NCBI RefSeq assembly: GCF_946227985.1
Contig: NZ_CAMKGL010000013.1
Span: 62,001-126,000 of the forward strand
Direction: 5' to 3'
DNA: 64,000 nt
Source: Serratia quinivorans
Lineage (GTDB): Bacteria; Pseudomonadota; Gammaproteobacteria; Enterobacterales; Enterobacteriaceae
This document shows, piece by piece, positions 21,582-31,901 of the stretch. The notes under the pieces are model-generated. The model had not been told where the DNA came from and made no database searches. It saw nothing but the letters and a program-made list of their open reading frames with translations. Made by a program: the position numbers and the translations under genes. The first letter of the stretch is position 1. Every line of letters starts with the position of its first letter.

Positions 21582-22277
21582 ATGCTTCGCAAAATTTTAT
21601 TTATGGTGGTTCTCACTGCCGGGGCCGCACAGGCGCACGGCATCAATAACTTTTCTCAGGCCAAGGCGGCCGCAGCTAAAATCAATCAGGACGCCCCCGG
21701 CTCTTTCTACTGCGGCTGCAGCATCGACTGGCAGGGTAAAAAAGGCATTCCCGACCTGAACAGTTGTGGCTACCAGGCGCGTAAAAACGCCCAACGTGCG
21801 CAACGTATCGAATGGGAACACGTGGTACCGGCCTGGCAGTTCGGTCACCAATTGCAGTGCTGGCAACAGGGTGGGCGCAAAAACTGCAATAAAGACGCCG
21901 ATTACCGCCAAATCGAAACCGATTTGCACAACCTGCAGCCGGCAATAGGTGAAGTGAACGGCGATCGTAATAACTTTATGTACAGTCAATGGAAAGGCGG
22001 CGAGGGTCAGTACGGCCAGTGCCCGATGAAAGTGGACTTCAAAAATAAGCAGGCCGAACCGCCTGCCCGCGCCCGCGGTACGATCGCTCGTACCTATTTC
22101 TATATGCGCGACCGTTACCAACTGCGGCTTTCACGCCAGCAGACCCAGCTTTTTGAGGTATGGGATCGCCAATACCCAGTCAACCAATGGGAATGCCTGC
22201 GCGAAGCACGCATCGCTAAGGTACAGGGCAACCATAATCCCTATGTTCAGCAGGCTTGCCAGCAACGAAAGGGCTAA
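21582..22277 (+). CDS. endA: Deoxyribonuclease I, periplasmic
   Basis: EndA is a periplasmic endonuclease that cuts double-stranded DNA. A signal peptide ([18 protein letters not shown]) is followed by the endonuclease I fold, with the active-site segment [13 protein letters not shown] near residue 85 and several cysteines likely forming disulfides. The length of 231 compares with 235 in E. coli. An ERIC element follows directly. Confidence 0.95.
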   Translation: MLRKILFMVVLTAGAAQAHGINNFSQAKAAAAKINQDAPGSFYCGCSIDWQGKKGIPDLNSCGYQARKNAQRAQRIEWEHVVPAWQFGHQLQCWQQGGRKNCNKDADYRQIETDLHNLQPAIGEVNGDRNNFMYSQWKGGEGQYGQCPMKVDFKNKQAEPPARARGTIARTYFYMRDRYQLRLSRQQTQLFEVWDRQYPVNQWECLREARIAKVQGNHNPYVQQACQQRKG

Positions 22278-22284
22278 CCTACTA

Positions 22285-22411
22285 TATACCCGTCGCCTTT
22301 CAAGCCGCAGCGTTGTTACCTGCACTCGCCCACCCCAGTGACTTACTAAAGTAAGCGCCTGGGGATGAACGAGCTAGGCGCCTAGCTGCAACTCGAAATT
22401 CATAGGGTATA
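22285..22411 (-). repeat. ERIC (IRU) element, full length
   Basis: This is a 127-bp imperfect palindrome beginning TATACCC and ending GGGTATA. Its centre, CCCCAGTGACTTACT and CGCCTGGGGA, corresponds to the ERIC core. The length equals the classical ERIC unit. It lies between endA and rsmE, in the opposite orientation to the copy at 24218. Confidence 0.9.
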
Positions 22412-22462
22412 GCCTCTGTTCTATCAGGCAAACTACACCCTTAAGTCAGGATCGAATATTCA

Positions 22463-23194
22463 ATGCGTATACCCCGTATTTATCATCCGCAGCCATTGAT
22501 CGACAACGCGGAAATCGTCTTAAGCGAAGACGCCGCCAACCATATCGGGCGTGTACTGCGCATGAACGCCGGCCAGGCGCTGCAGTTATTCGACGGCAGC
22601 AATCAGGTGTTTGACGCCGAGATCACCCGGGTCGACAAGAAAAGCGTGCAGGTGCAGCTCAGCGCCGGCCAGTTGGAAGACCGTGAATCACCGCTTAATC
22701 TGCATCTGGGCCAGGTGATTTCTCGCGGTGAGAAGATGGAGTTCACCATTCAGAAATCCATTGAGCTGGGGGTTAACGTCATTACCCCGCTGTTTTCCGA
22801 ACGCTGTGGCGTTGCGCTTTCCGGCGAACGCCTGGCGAAAAAAATTCAGCAGTGGCAGAAGATTGCCATCGCCGCCTGCGAACAGTGCGGCCGCAACCGC
22901 ATCCCGGAAATCCGCGAAGCCATGCAGCTGGAAGCCTGGTGTGCCGAGCAGGATGACAGCCTCAAGCTTAACCTGCACCCGCGCGCCAGCCACAGCATCA
23001 ACACCCTGCCGCTACCGGTGGAGCATGTCCGGTTGCTGATTGGGCCGGAAGGCGGTTTATCTACAGGCGAAATTACGATGACCACAGGCCACGGATTTAC
23101 TGATATCCTGCTGGGGCCACGCGTTCTGCGTACAGAAACCACAGCGCTCACCGCAATTACCGCTTTGCAGGTACGTTTCGGCGATCTGGGTTAA
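22463..23194 (+). CDS. rsmE: 16S rRNA (uracil-1498-N3)-methyltransferase
   Basis: RsmE methylates U1498 of 16S rRNA. This SPOUT-fold enzyme has a PUA-like N-terminus (about residues 1-75) and the knotted SAM-binding region with LIGPEGGLS near 190 and [12 protein letters not shown] near 215. The length of 243 is that of E. coli RsmE. It is followed ten bases later by gshB. Confidence 0.96.
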   Translation: MRIPRIYHPQPLIDNAEIVLSEDAANHIGRVLRMNAGQALQLFDGSNQVFDAEITRVDKKSVQVQLSAGQLEDRESPLNLHLGQVISRGEKMEFTIQKSIELGVNVITPLFSERCGVALSGERLAKKIQQWQKIAIAACEQCGRNRIPEIREAMQLEAWCAEQDDSLKLNLHPRASHSINTLPLPVEHVRLLIGPEGGLSTGEITMTTGHGFTDILLGPRVLRTETTALTAITALQVRFGDLG

Positions 23195-23204
23195 AGGAGA
23201 AAAG

Positions 23205-24155
23205 ATGATTAAGCTCGGCATCGTGATGGATCCTATCGCCTCCATCAATATCAAGAAAGACACCAGCTTCGCCATGCTGCTCGAAGCGCAGCGCCGTGGC
23301 TGGGAACTGCACTATATGGAGATGGACGATCTCTACCTGCACGCCGGTGACGGCCGCGCCCGCACTCGCCTGCTGAGCGTGAAGGAAGATAAAGAGAGCT
23401 GGTTCAGCTTTGGCAGCGAGCAGGATCTGGCGCTGCAGGATCTGGACGTGATCCTGATGCGTAAAGATCCACCGTTCGATACCGAATACATCTACGCGAC
23501 CTATATTCTCGAGCGCGCAGAGGTCAAGGGCACGCTGGTAGTCAACAAACCGCAGAGCCTGCGTGACTGCAACGAAAAGCTGTTCACCGCCTGGTTCCCG
23601 GAACTGACGCCGGACACTCTGGTCAGCCGCAGTGCGGCGCACATCCGTAAATTCCACCAGCAGCATGGCGACATCATCCTCAAGCCGCTGGACGGCATGG
23701 GTGGCACGTCGATTTTCCGTGTGAAGCAGGATGACCCTAACCTGTCGGTGATTATCGAAACCCTGACCGAACACGGCAGCCGTTTCTGCATGGCGCAGAA
23801 CTTCATTCCGGCGATCAAGGAAGGCGATAAACGCATTCTGGTGGTGGACGGTGAACCGGTGCCTTACTGCCTGGCGCGCATTCCGGCGCAGGGCGAAACC
23901 CGTGGTAACCTGGCCGCCGGTGGCCGGGGTGAAGCGCGTCCGCTGAGCGAAAGCGACTGGAAAATTGCGCGTGCGGTAGCGCCGACGCTGAAAGAAAAAG
24001 GGCTGATTTTCGTTGGCCTGGACGTGATTGGCGATCGACTGACCGAAATCAACGTCACCAGCCCGACCTGTGCACGCGAAATCGAAGCGGCCTTCCCGGT
24101 GTCTATCACCGGTATGCTGATGGACGCGATCGAAAAGCGTCTGGCAGCGAAGTAA
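23205..24155 (+). CDS. gshB: Glutathione synthetase
   Basis: This ATP-grasp enzyme joins gamma-glutamylcysteine and glycine in the second step of glutathione synthesis. It has the N-terminal substrate domain (LGIVMDPIASINIKKDTSFAM region) and the ATP-grasp core with ILKPLDGMGG near residue 165. The glycine-rich AAGGRGEARPL lies near 245 and EINVTSPTC near 285. The length of 316 is typical. The start has a strong AAGGAG. Confidence 0.97.
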   Translation: MIKLGIVMDPIASINIKKDTSFAMLLEAQRRGWELHYMEMDDLYLHAGDGRARTRLLSVKEDKESWFSFGSEQDLALQDLDVILMRKDPPFDTEYIYATYILERAEVKGTLVVNKPQSLRDCNEKLFTAWFPELTPDTLVSRSAAHIRKFHQQHGDIILKPLDGMGGTSIFRVKQDDPNLSVIIETLTEHGSRFCMAQNFIPAIKEGDKRILVVDGEPVPYCLARIPAQGETRGNLAAGGRGEARPLSESDWKIARAVAPTLKEKGLIFVGLDVIGDRLTEINVTSPTCAREIEAAFPVSITGMLMDAIEKRLAAK

Positions 24156-24217
24156 TCTGCAGTGCGGGCGGCGTTGTCGCCCGCTATCCTGACGTCCCGG
24201 CTTGAAAGGCGTCGGGG

Positions 24218-24347
24218 TCTACCCCTATGAATTTCAAGTTTGCAGCTAGGCGGCCAGTTCGCTCATCCCCAGGCGCTTACTTAAGTAAGTCACTGTGGGT
24301 GAGCGGGCGCAGCTAACAACGCTGCAACTTGAAAGGCGACGGGGATG
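24218..24347 (+). repeat. ERIC (IRU) element
   Basis: The core reads ATCCCCAGGCGCTTAC then TTAAGTAAGTCACTGTGGG, the ERIC centre. Ends are TCTACCCC and GGGGATGG, slightly decayed. The 25 bases just before it (CTTGAAAGGCGTCGGGG) resemble another ERIC end, as if two copies had recombined. Inverted relative to 22285-22411. Confidence 0.85.
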
Positions 24348-24402
24348 GCCGCATACTGGCGGCTGTTTAACTTACCACCACTTGATTATTTTAAATAACA
24401 CC

Positions 24403-24966
24403 ATGAATTTACAGCACCATTTTCTTATCGCTATGCCATCACTTCAGGATCCTCGCTTCAAACGCTCGGTGATTTACGTCTGCGAGCACAATGAAGAGGG
24501 CGCCATGGGCCTGGTGATCAATAAACCGGTGGAGCAGTTCACGGTGGAAACGGTGCTGAGCAAACTGAAGATCATGCCACAGGCGCGTGATCCGGCGATC
24601 AGCCTGGATAAGCCGGTGTTTGCCGGCGGCCCGTTAGCGGACGATCGCGGCTTTATCCTGCATACGCCGCGCAAGGGTTTCGGCTCCAGCATTCAGATCT
24701 CGCCGGATACCATGATAACCACCTCGAAAGACGTGCTGGAAACGCTGGGCACCCCGGAGCAGCCGGATGACGTGCTGGTCGCGCTCGGTTATGCCGGCTG
24801 GGAAAAGGGCCAGTTGGAGCAGGAAGTGCTGGAAAATGCCTGGCTGACCATTGAAGCCGACACCGACATTCTGTTCCATACGCCAATCGCCAGCCGCTGG
24901 CGCGAGGCCGCCAACCGCCTGGGCATCGACATCTGCAGCATTGCCAATCACGCAGGACACGCCTGA
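24403..24966 (+). CDS. yqgE: YqgE/AlgH-family protein (DUF179)
   Basis: This is a conserved protein of unknown function found upstream of ruvX in many gamma-proteobacteria. The start [12 protein letters not shown] is chosen because the longer frame runs through the ERIC element. Typical segments are [19 protein letters not shown] near residue 25 and [15 protein letters not shown] near 75. The length of 187 is normal. Its stop shares a base with the ruvX start. Confidence 0.94.
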   Translation: MNLQHHFLIAMPSLQDPRFKRSVIYVCEHNEEGAMGLVINKPVEQFTVETVLSKLKIMPQARDPAISLDKPVFAGGPLADDRGFILHTPRKGFGSSIQISPDTMITTSKDVLETLGTPEQPDDVLVALGYAGWEKGQLEQEVLENAWLTIEADTDILFHTPIASRWREAANRLGIDICSIANHAGHA

Positions 24967-25388
24967 TGATCAACCGTACCATTATCGCCTTCGACTTCGG
25001 CACCAAGAGCATTGGTGCCGCCATTGGGCAGGAACTGACTGGCAGCGCCCGTGCGCTGGCCGCCTTCAAAGCACAAGACGGCTCGCCGGACTGGCAAAAG
25101 ATCGAAAAGTTGCTCAAAGAGTGGCAGCCGGATCTGGTGGTGGTCGGTCTGCCGCTGAATATGGACGGCACCGAGCAACTGGTGACCGAACAGGCTCGCA
25201 AATTTGCCAACCGCCTGCACGGCCGTTTTGGCGTGCAGATCGCGCTGCATGATGAACGCCTGAGTACCGTCGAAGCCCGCGCTAATTTGTTCGACCGTGG
25301 CGGGTTCCGCGCGCTGGACAAGGGCAGCGTGGACTCCGCCTCGGCGGTGGTTATTTTGGAAAGCTGGTTTGAGCGGCAGCTGAGCTAA
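24966..25388 (+). CDS. ruvX: RuvX/YqgF, RNase H-like pre-16S rRNA nuclease
   Basis: This Holliday-junction-resolvase-like fold protein is implicated in maturing the 5' end of 16S rRNA. The RNase H motifs are [15 protein letters not shown] at residues 6-20, [11 protein letters not shown] near 95 and [11 protein letters not shown] near 122, which hold the acidic residues. The length of 140 is typical (138 in E. coli). The start overlaps the yqgE stop (TGATG). The last 38 bases overlap the remnant usher frame on the other strand. Confidence 0.95.
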   Translation: MINRTIIAFDFGTKSIGAAIGQELTGSARALAAFKAQDGSPDWQKIEKLLKEWQPDLVVVGLPLNMDGTEQLVTEQARKFANRLHGRFGVQIALHDERLSTVEARANLFDRGGFRALDKGSVDSASAVVILESWFERQLS

Positions 25389-27534
25389 CTTTTTCAGCCG
25401 GTGCAAACCGGCTGAACATAATGGCGCCCGCCGTCGGTACCACTTCAATCTCGTCCTCCGGTAACGTCCACCCCTCCCGCAACCTATAAGTATCGAGCGA
25501 CAGCCGATTGACCCGGTACGAGGTCAATGAACCGACAATCGCATAGCCGCGCCAGTCGGTGGTCACGCCGTATTGGTTATCCACCCCAATACCCGGTGAA
25601 CCCGGCACACTGACCAGCGCTATGGTTTCACCCAACGATTGCCCCAGCGTCACGCCCTGGTCGGATACAATCATGCTGCCGGAAAGTTCGGCATTCTGCT
25701 GCCGATAATCAAGCCCGCTCGAATATCCCACCCGCAGTTGACCGGCGTTGTATTGGTAACCGGCACTGAGATCCTGACTATTGCCTTTTTGCTGCGTCTG
25801 GGTGGTACTGGCGGCGTAGTTGAGGCTGTAATCCTGCAATGCCGTCCCGCTGATACCCAGACGGCGGCTATCTTCGCCATTCTTCACCAGGGTATGATCG
25901 TAGTTAAGCCTCACCCGCGGCAGCATTATCGCGCTCATCGGGATAGAGAACGACAGGGCGAGCAGGGCCTGATCTTTACCGTAAGAGCGTTGGTTATATT
26001 CGGCACGCAGGTTCACGTCCAACTCCCCCCAACTGCTGCTCACGCCGAACTCAAGACTGGTCTCGCCTTTCTCCTGCCCGCGCAGGGTCTCTTGCACCAG
26101 CGTTAAATAGGCGCTGTCAGAATCCGTAATAAACTGGTTGTAGCTTGCCTCGAGGCGATATTTTTTTTCAGCGTCAAAATCACCGGTAAAAATGCCGTCC
26201 TCCCAATCCCACCAGTAGGTTTTCTGCTGATCTATTGCCTGATTGAAAGTGCGGTAACTTTGCTTAGGCGGATAATACTGCGCCAACAGGCTGAAGGAGG
26301 ACTCCCATTGAGGCACCGCCTTGGTATAACGCAGCCGGGCCATACCCCCTCGGTCTGGTTTTTGCCGCCGCGGCTCCACCGCAGATGAATAACTGTAGTC
26401 GATTGACAAGGCTCCCCACTCATCCAGACTTTTGCCCACGCCGGCGGCGGCACTACGATAGAGATCTGAGGTGAGAAAACCGCCGTACAGCGTCAACTTA
26501 TAGGCCAGGCCGCTGCTGAGCGACATTTCACCGAATACCGGCTGCGCCTGTTCAGTGCCGTGGTAGGGCTGATATTTGCCGACGGTGGCGTCGTACTTCC
26601 AATGGTAACGGTGCACCAGATTAGGCATCGATGAATAGGGGATCCGCCGTTCGGTTTCGGTACCGTCACTTTCCTTGATGATCACTTCAATATCACCGTC
26701 AGGGGCCGGAGGATAAACGTCCTTCAGAATAAAGGTGCCGGGCGAAACAAAGGTCTGATAAATCACCACGCCGTTCTGGCGGATCTTCACCTGCGCGTTA
26801 CTCCGCGCGTAGCCACGTACCCAGGGTGAAAAAGCACGCAGGCCATCCGGTAACATCCTGTCGTCCGACACCAGGCTGATACCGCGATACTTCACACTGT
26901 TGAACAGCGTGGAAGGGGTGTTGTTATCGCCCAGGGTCAACTGAGAGCGCCAGGCTTTGATATCACGAAAGGCAAACGCCCGGTCGGTATACCATGCGGG
27001 TTTGCCCCAGGTTTCTTCCTGATAAACCGGCTCATAGCGCAAACGCCAGGCACCAAGATTCACTCCGCTGTTAATATCCACGTTCATCCGGCGACGGCGA
27101 TCGGTATTGCGGTATTTTTCCCCCTGATAGTGGCTGTAATTGAGCCGATAATCGACGAACGCGGCATTTATGCCGTCATCCCAACGGCTGGTGACCACGC
27201 CATTTTCCGTATTGGTGACCAGAGCTGCGGGGATCACCAGCGTCAGTAGCTGCGCATCCGGGTCAAAAAACTGTTTTATATTTCGTTGCAGCAATGCTGG
27301 CGGCATCACGCAGCCCTCGGCAGAGAAATACATGGCGGCGACATCGGCATAACGCATCCCCCATTCCCTGAGCAGGGGAGCGGTAATGCAAACATCCCCA
27401 CTCGGGGTCTGATCAAACCCGATACGCCCATGGTAGGCATTATTGACAATAACGTAGATTTTATTGGATTCGGCCAGGCAGGCAGGTGCCACTAACGCCG
27501 TCAGCAGCAAGGATGTGCGTAAATAGAAAAGCAT
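25351..27534 (-). pseudogene. Truncated orphan fimbrial usher (FimD/PapC family)
   Basis: The product has a signal peptide (MLFYLRTSLLLTALVAPACLA), an N-terminal periplasmic domain and a long beta-barrel. Usher hallmarks include GFLTSDLYRSAAAGVG and NQYGVTTDWRGYAIV. It ends at 727 residues, just after VVPTAGAIMFSRF, where FimD-type ushers continue for about 100-130 residues of C-terminal domains. The final 17 residues are read from the 3' end of ruvX on the opposite strand. No chaperone or pilin gene adjoins it. A deletion that removed the 3' end and the operon partners is the simplest reading; function is unlikely. Confidence 0.8.
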
Positions 27535-27568
27535 GGATGGTTAACACCGGCTTTTTAACCCAATAAAA

Positions 27569-27587
27569 AAGGCGCTTTACGCGCCTT
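27569..27587 (-). terminator. Terminator of yqjC (distal duplicate)
   Basis: AAGGCGC pairs with GCGCCTT and on the minus strand is followed by six T. Its twin at 27718-27736, closer to yqjC, lacks a T-tract. Confidence 0.8.
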
Positions 27588-27736
27588 CAGACTACTGACA
27601 AAGCCCGTTATTAGGGAGAGCGTGCCGAAGGGGTCGTAGCGGCTTGCCCGCCGGAGCGCCCCTCGGTGCGCTAGGCCCGGGTATCTCGGATTCAAAGACA
27701 ACTTTGTCATCAAACTCAAGGCGCTTTACGCGCCTT
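27569..27736. repeat. Structured repeat (copy A) nested in a duplicated terminator
   Basis: A 130-bp element (27588-27717) with ends CAGACTACTGACAAAG and CTTTGTCATCAAACTC is flanked by two identical 19-bp hairpins, AAGGCGCTTTACGCGCCTT, at 27569-27587 and 27718-27736. On the minus strand only the distal hairpin (27569) is followed by TTTTTTATT, a complete terminator for yqjC. A related element lies at 40241-40443 in the opposite orientation. Confidence 0.85.
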
Positions 27737-27755
27737 TAGCCTTGAGCCAAAAAGC

Positions 27756-28199
27756 TTAGCCTTGCAGGGCGGCCAGTTCGGCACGAGCCTGACGCAGGTC
27801 GGCGGTGATTTCGTTGACGTCAGACTGTTTTTCCTGCAGTTTTTTCTCATACTTGGCAACTTTCTTCGCGTCGCCACGCGCCTGCGCTTCGCCTAAATCA
27901 GCCTGCACCTTGCTGACATCATTTTGTTTCTGAGTCAGCTTGCGCTCCAGCTTGTCGATTTTTTGCTGGCCCTTGGCTGCCAGGCCACTGTCGGTGCAAT
28001 GGGCTTGCAGTTCATTCAACGCTTTTTGCAGGCCGGCCACTTTGTTGCTGTTGCCGTATTTCTGCGCTTCTCTGATCTGGTTTTCAATCGCCCCACGTTT
28101 GGCATTACAGTCGTTACCTGCTGCAGAAGCCACGGAAGCAAAACCTGCACCCAACGCCAGAATCAGTGGCAGTGCGATTAATTTAGTCATTTTTTTCAT
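27756..28199 (-). CDS. yqjC: YqjC-like periplasmic protein (DUF1090)
   Basis: This is a small secreted protein of unknown function. A signal peptide (MKKMTKLIALPLILALGAGFASVASA) precedes a DUF1090 domain with two cysteines, and a strongly charged coiled-coil half (about residues 75-147) rich in Lys, Gln and Glu. The third ATG is chosen as start because GGGA then lies seven bases upstream. It gives 147 residues, somewhat longer than the roughly 122 of E. coli. Confidence 0.85.
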   Translation of the reverse strand: MKKMTKLIALPLILALGAGFASVASAAGNDCNAKRGAIENQIREAQKYGNSNKVAGLQKALNELQAHCTDSGLAAKGQQKIDKLERKLTQKQNDVSKVQADLGEAQARGDAKKVAKYEKKLQEKQSDVNEITADLRQARAELAALQG

Positions 28200-28322
28200 T
28201 ATCATGTCCCTTTTCAACGGTAATAAGTGGGGAGCTCTCCCCTCCTTCTTGTCGGACAGATAATAGATTTCTGCGGGTGACCTAAATAGCGTAAAACGGC
28301 TTCATTCCGCTGTAGGAAAGGA

Positions 28323-31300
28323 CTATTCGTTTGTAGTCCGCACAGCGGTCAACGACAGGCATTGCTGCAGCGCCGCGACCAATTCGTCTGCCGCTTGCAA
28401 CACAGCCGCCATATTCTCGTCAGTCGTACTCGTCATCAGCCACCGGCAAGCCTCAGCCAGCCGATCGGCATTCACTAAACGAGCAGCCCCCAATAACTTA
28501 TGCGCCACCTCAGCTATCTGGCCGTTCTCTGCCGACAGGTTATCCCGCTGTGCATTGAGCAACTCGCCGTCTTCTTTCAGGCTTTCAATTAGCGTTTCGG
28601 CAAACTCGGCAAATACCCCTGCCGCACGCAGCTCTGCGGGTAAGGTTGCAGGGTCAAAAATCCAGGCTTCTTTGCCCGTTTGGCTGGGTATTGCTGACAG
28701 AGGGCGAAGTTTTTCGGTGAGGATCTGCAGGTTCACCGGTTTGAACAGACAGTCATCCATTCCGGCTTGCAGGCAGGCTTCCCGGGCGCTGCCCTGCGCA
28801 TCCGCCGTCAACCCCCAGATGCTCACTGCCGATAGCCCTCTCTCACGCTCATTCAACCGCAGTCGGCGGGTGAAGTCATAACCGTCCATATTCGGCATAT
28901 GGCAATCGGTGATCACTAAATCGACCGGTTGCCCCTCCAGCGCCTTCAGGGCCTGCACGCCGTCCTCAACCGGGATCGGATGATGCCCCAGGAAGCGCAA
29001 TTGCTGCGTCAGTAACAATCGCCCCGCACGGTGATCTTCCACCACCAGTATCCGTAAGCCAGGCCGCTCAACGGCGGGGACCGATGCCACCATTGGCTGT
29101 GGTACTACCGCCATCAGCCGCGGAATAGACAGAGAAACGGTCACCTCAGTGCCAATTTCCGGCTCGCTGACCAGCGTAATGGTGCCTCTCATCATGGTGA
29201 CCAGTGTGCGGCAAATATAAAGCCCCAGCCCGGCGCCATGGCTGCCGGCCATATTCTGTTCTTGAGAAAACGGCTGGAACAGCAGCGATTGGGTGGTTTC
29301 CTCAATGCCCTTACCGGTGTCAATTACTCTAATACGCATTTCCAGACGCTCATCACTGATGGCATCCACCAGCGCACTGAGGGTGACCGTCCCCCGTTCG
29401 GTGAATTTAATCGCATTGCTGACCAGATTTGAGATCACCTGTTTAAACCGAACCGGGTCGATCAAGATATCCCCGGCTATCTCGGCATCAATGTCCAGTT
29501 TAAAGCCCAGACCTTTTTGGCGGGCGACACCGTCAAACAAAATGGCAACTGACTCAATCAACTGCCTTAAATCGGCCCGCTCCGGGTGCAGCACCAAACG
29601 TTCAGACTCAATGCGTGAGATATCCAGAATGTCGCCAATCAGTGCCAACAGTGAATGTGCCGAACTATGGGCAATGTTCAGTAACTCGATGTTCGTTTCC
29701 CCCCCGCGCTGTTGCTGGCGTAACACCAGTTCCAGCATGCCAATAATGGCATTGAGCGGGGTGCGGATCTCATGGCTCATGGTAGCAAGAAAGGTGGTTT
29801 TCGCCCGGTTGGCGCGGTCTGCCAATTCCTTGGCCTGCTGCAATTGCACAATCAGTTGCTCGCGCTCGGTCACGTCAAACCAGCCGCCCACTTTACTGAC
29901 ACAGTGCCCCTCTTCCGCCATCAGCAGCGTGCTCCATTGCTGCAAAATATGGGGCTGTTCACCAAAGGCCAGCTGCCGGGTGATCAGCAACGCATGGGGA
30001 TCCTGCTCATTCAGGTTCAGCGCAATATCTTCAGCACCGGAGAGGCTGAGTTGAAAACTTTCCAGGCTATGACCTACTGCCGCCGGCGGAACCAGCCCCA
30101 GCGCCTGATAAAAACGGGCATTGGCCGAAGTGATTTTTTCTTTTAAATCGGTGAGATAAATCGGTAGCGGCACGGCATCCAGTAACTTTTGCTGATGCAA
30201 AGCCATCTCATTGCGCAGTGCCACCAAACGCTGTCGATGTCGCCGGTGATAAAAAACCCATATCACCAGCACAAACAGCAATAGGATGACCAACGCCAAC
30301 AGCAACGGACGGTAATACTGGGGCAGTAAAGCCCCTTCAATACTCTCGCCGCTCATCAGATAAGCATTGTTGTACCAGTTGCGGGTCATGGCATGAATAT
30401 CCTCCGGCGGAATATTCAGTAATGCCTTGTCGAGAATGGTTGCCAGCGGGTATTCACTGCCGGAAACACCCATAACAAAACGTGCAGGTTCTGAATCCAA
30501 CCCGCGAAGGATCTGCAACCCGGGTTGAGAACCATGGGAAAGCAGGAAATCTGCGCTGATCATCGGCAGCACCAAGACGTCGGCACGGTCGTTGGTCAAC
30601 GCTTTGATCCCGTCGTAGGGCGTCGCTACCGGAACAATGCGGCTCTGCGGGAAATGCTGGCGCAAGAAAGCATCGAGTGGGTGACCCCGCACCAACGCTA
30701 TACGCTGCGGCTGTAAATCGGCTTTTTGTGCCTCATGGCCCACCAATACCCAGGAATTAAACAGATATGAACGGGTGGTCAACAGCCCGTTGGGCCACAC
30801 CGCATCCAGGGTTACGCCGGCGACCACATCGGCTTTGCCGCTCTTAACTTCCTCCAGCGACTGTTGCAGTGAGCTGGCTCTAATAACATCGAACCTCAAT
30901 CCCGTGCGGGCAGCGATCGCCTCAAGCACATCCGCCGTCAGCCCATGAAAATACCCTTGCTCGTCAAAGAAATTCAGTGGTGCAAAATCATCGTTAACCA
31001 CCACCCGCACCCGAGGATTATCCTCAATCCACTTGCGTTCCAGTGAGGTAAACAACAGGTGTTTTCTGGCGGAGGCCATCGGCGCCCCACCGCTCCAGCG
31101 GCTTTGAATTGCCACCACCGCGCTGTCAGGCAGGGCTTCCAGCACCCGGTTCAAGATCCTTTGCAGGCGGGCATTACTTTTATCAACGCCAAAAGAGAAG
31201 CCGCTGGCCTCTTCCTGTGGCAACAGTTGTAAACGCAGATTATTCAGGTTCGCCTGGTTGATCAGATAGCGGGCGGAAATGGCATCCCCGATAAATGCAT

Positions 31301-31901
31301 CGAGATTATTAAAAGAAAGAGCCTCCAGTGCACGTCGTGATGAGTCATAGACTTGTGTGCTAGCGTCAGGAAAGCGCCCGAATAACGCTTTGCGGTTAAG
31401 GTACAAACTTTCAATGCCCACCCGCCGGATCGGCGTACCATGTAACAGGCTGTCCGTTCGCTCTACCAGAGCCGGGCTGGCATTGATGTAAGGATGGGTG
31501 AGCAACAGACCATATTTCTGCCTGTCTTCGTCGCTGGCATTGGCGATAAGGTCCACTTCCCCTTTGGCCAGTGCTGCCATCAGTAACTGATAGCTTTCAT
31601 AGTAGTGGACGCGTACCTGAATATTGAGGTTATAGCCGATAATGCCCAGATAGTCGGCATTGATACCGCCATAGTCATGCAGCCCGGTGGTGATGTCATA
31701 AGGTGGATAATTGGGAGCTGCAGTGCCATAGATAAGCATGCGTTTCTGACGCAACCATTGCCAGTCGCTGCCCTTTAATCCCGGTTCGGGTAATTGAACC
31801 TGGCTACGGCTATCCAGGTTTATTTCCCGAAAGCTTTGGTTTACCTCCGCTGATGCGCCGCAGCAAAACAACAGCAATATTAAAAATAACCTATTCATCA
31901 T
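28323..31901 (-). CDS. EvgS/BvgS-type hybrid sensor histidine kinase
   Basis: This large unorthodox kinase has, in order: a signal segment (MNRLFLILLLFCCGASA), two periplasmic Venus-flytrap (SBP_bac_3) domains at about residues 45-270 and 275-515, a membrane segment near 535-560, a PAS-like linker (about 570-690), HisKA with ATMSHEIRTPLNAIIG near 720, HATPase, a receiver with LVITDCHMPNMDGYDF near 1005-1020 and a C-terminal Hpt domain (AHKLLGAARLVNAD near 1120). The start ATG lies inside the end of the response-regulator gene. The architecture and pairing match E. coli EvgSA; the signal is unknown. The ATG at 31898 is an equally good start. Confidence 0.92.
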   Translation of the reverse strand: MMNRLFLILLLFCCGASAEVNQSFREINLDSRSQVQLPEPGLKGSDWQWLRQKRMLIYGTAAPNYPPYDITTGLHDYGGINADYLGIIGYNLNIQVRVHYYESYQLLMAALAKGEVDLIANASDEDRQKYGLLLTHPYINASPALVERTDSLLHGTPIRRVGIESLYLNRKALFGRFPDASTQVYDSSRRALEALSFNNLDAFIGDAISARYLINQANLNNLRLQLLPQEEASGFSFGVDKSNARLQRILNRVLEALPDSAVVAIQSRWSGGAPMASARKHLLFTSLERKWIEDNPRVRVVVNDDFAPLNFFDEQGYFHGLTADVLEAIAARTGLRFDVIRASSLQQSLEEVKSGKADVVAGVTLDAVWPNGLLTTRSYLFNSWVLVGHEAQKADLQPQRIALVRGHPLDAFLRQHFPQSRIVPVATPYDGIKALTNDRADVLVLPMISADFLLSHGSQPGLQILRGLDSEPARFVMGVSGSEYPLATILDKALLNIPPEDIHAMTRNWYNNAYLMSGESIEGALLPQYYRPLLLALVILLLFVLVIWVFYHRRHRQRLVALRNEMALHQQKLLDAVPLPIYLTDLKEKITSANARFYQALGLVPPAAVGHSLESFQLSLSGAEDIALNLNEQDPHALLITRQLAFGEQPHILQQWSTLLMAEEGHCVSKVGGWFDVTEREQLIVQLQQAKELADRANRAKTTFLATMSHEIRTPLNAIIGMLELVLRQQQRGGETNIELLNIAHSSAHSLLALIGDILDISRIESERLVLHPERADLRQLIESVAILFDGVARQKGLGFKLDIDAEIAGDILIDPVRFKQVISNLVSNAIKFTERGTVTLSALVDAISDERLEMRIRVIDTGKGIEETTQSLLFQPFSQEQNMAGSHGAGLGLYICRTLVTMMRGTITLVSEPEIGTEVTVSLSIPRLMAVVPQPMVASVPAVERPGLRILVVEDHRAGRLLLTQQLRFLGHHPIPVEDGVQALKALEGQPVDLVITDCHMPNMDGYDFTRRLRLNERERGLSAVSIWGLTADAQGSAREACLQAGMDDCLFKPVNLQILTEKLRPLSAIPSQTGKEAWIFDPATLPAELRAAGVFAEFAETLIESLKEDGELLNAQRDNLSAENGQIAEVAHKLLGAARLVNADRLAEACRWLMTSTTDENMAAVLQAADELVAALQQCLSLTAVRTTNE

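Noticed and set aside
25395..25414. Hairpin CAGCCGG/CCGGCTG after ruvX
   Set aside because: No T-tract on either strand, so I do not call it a terminator.
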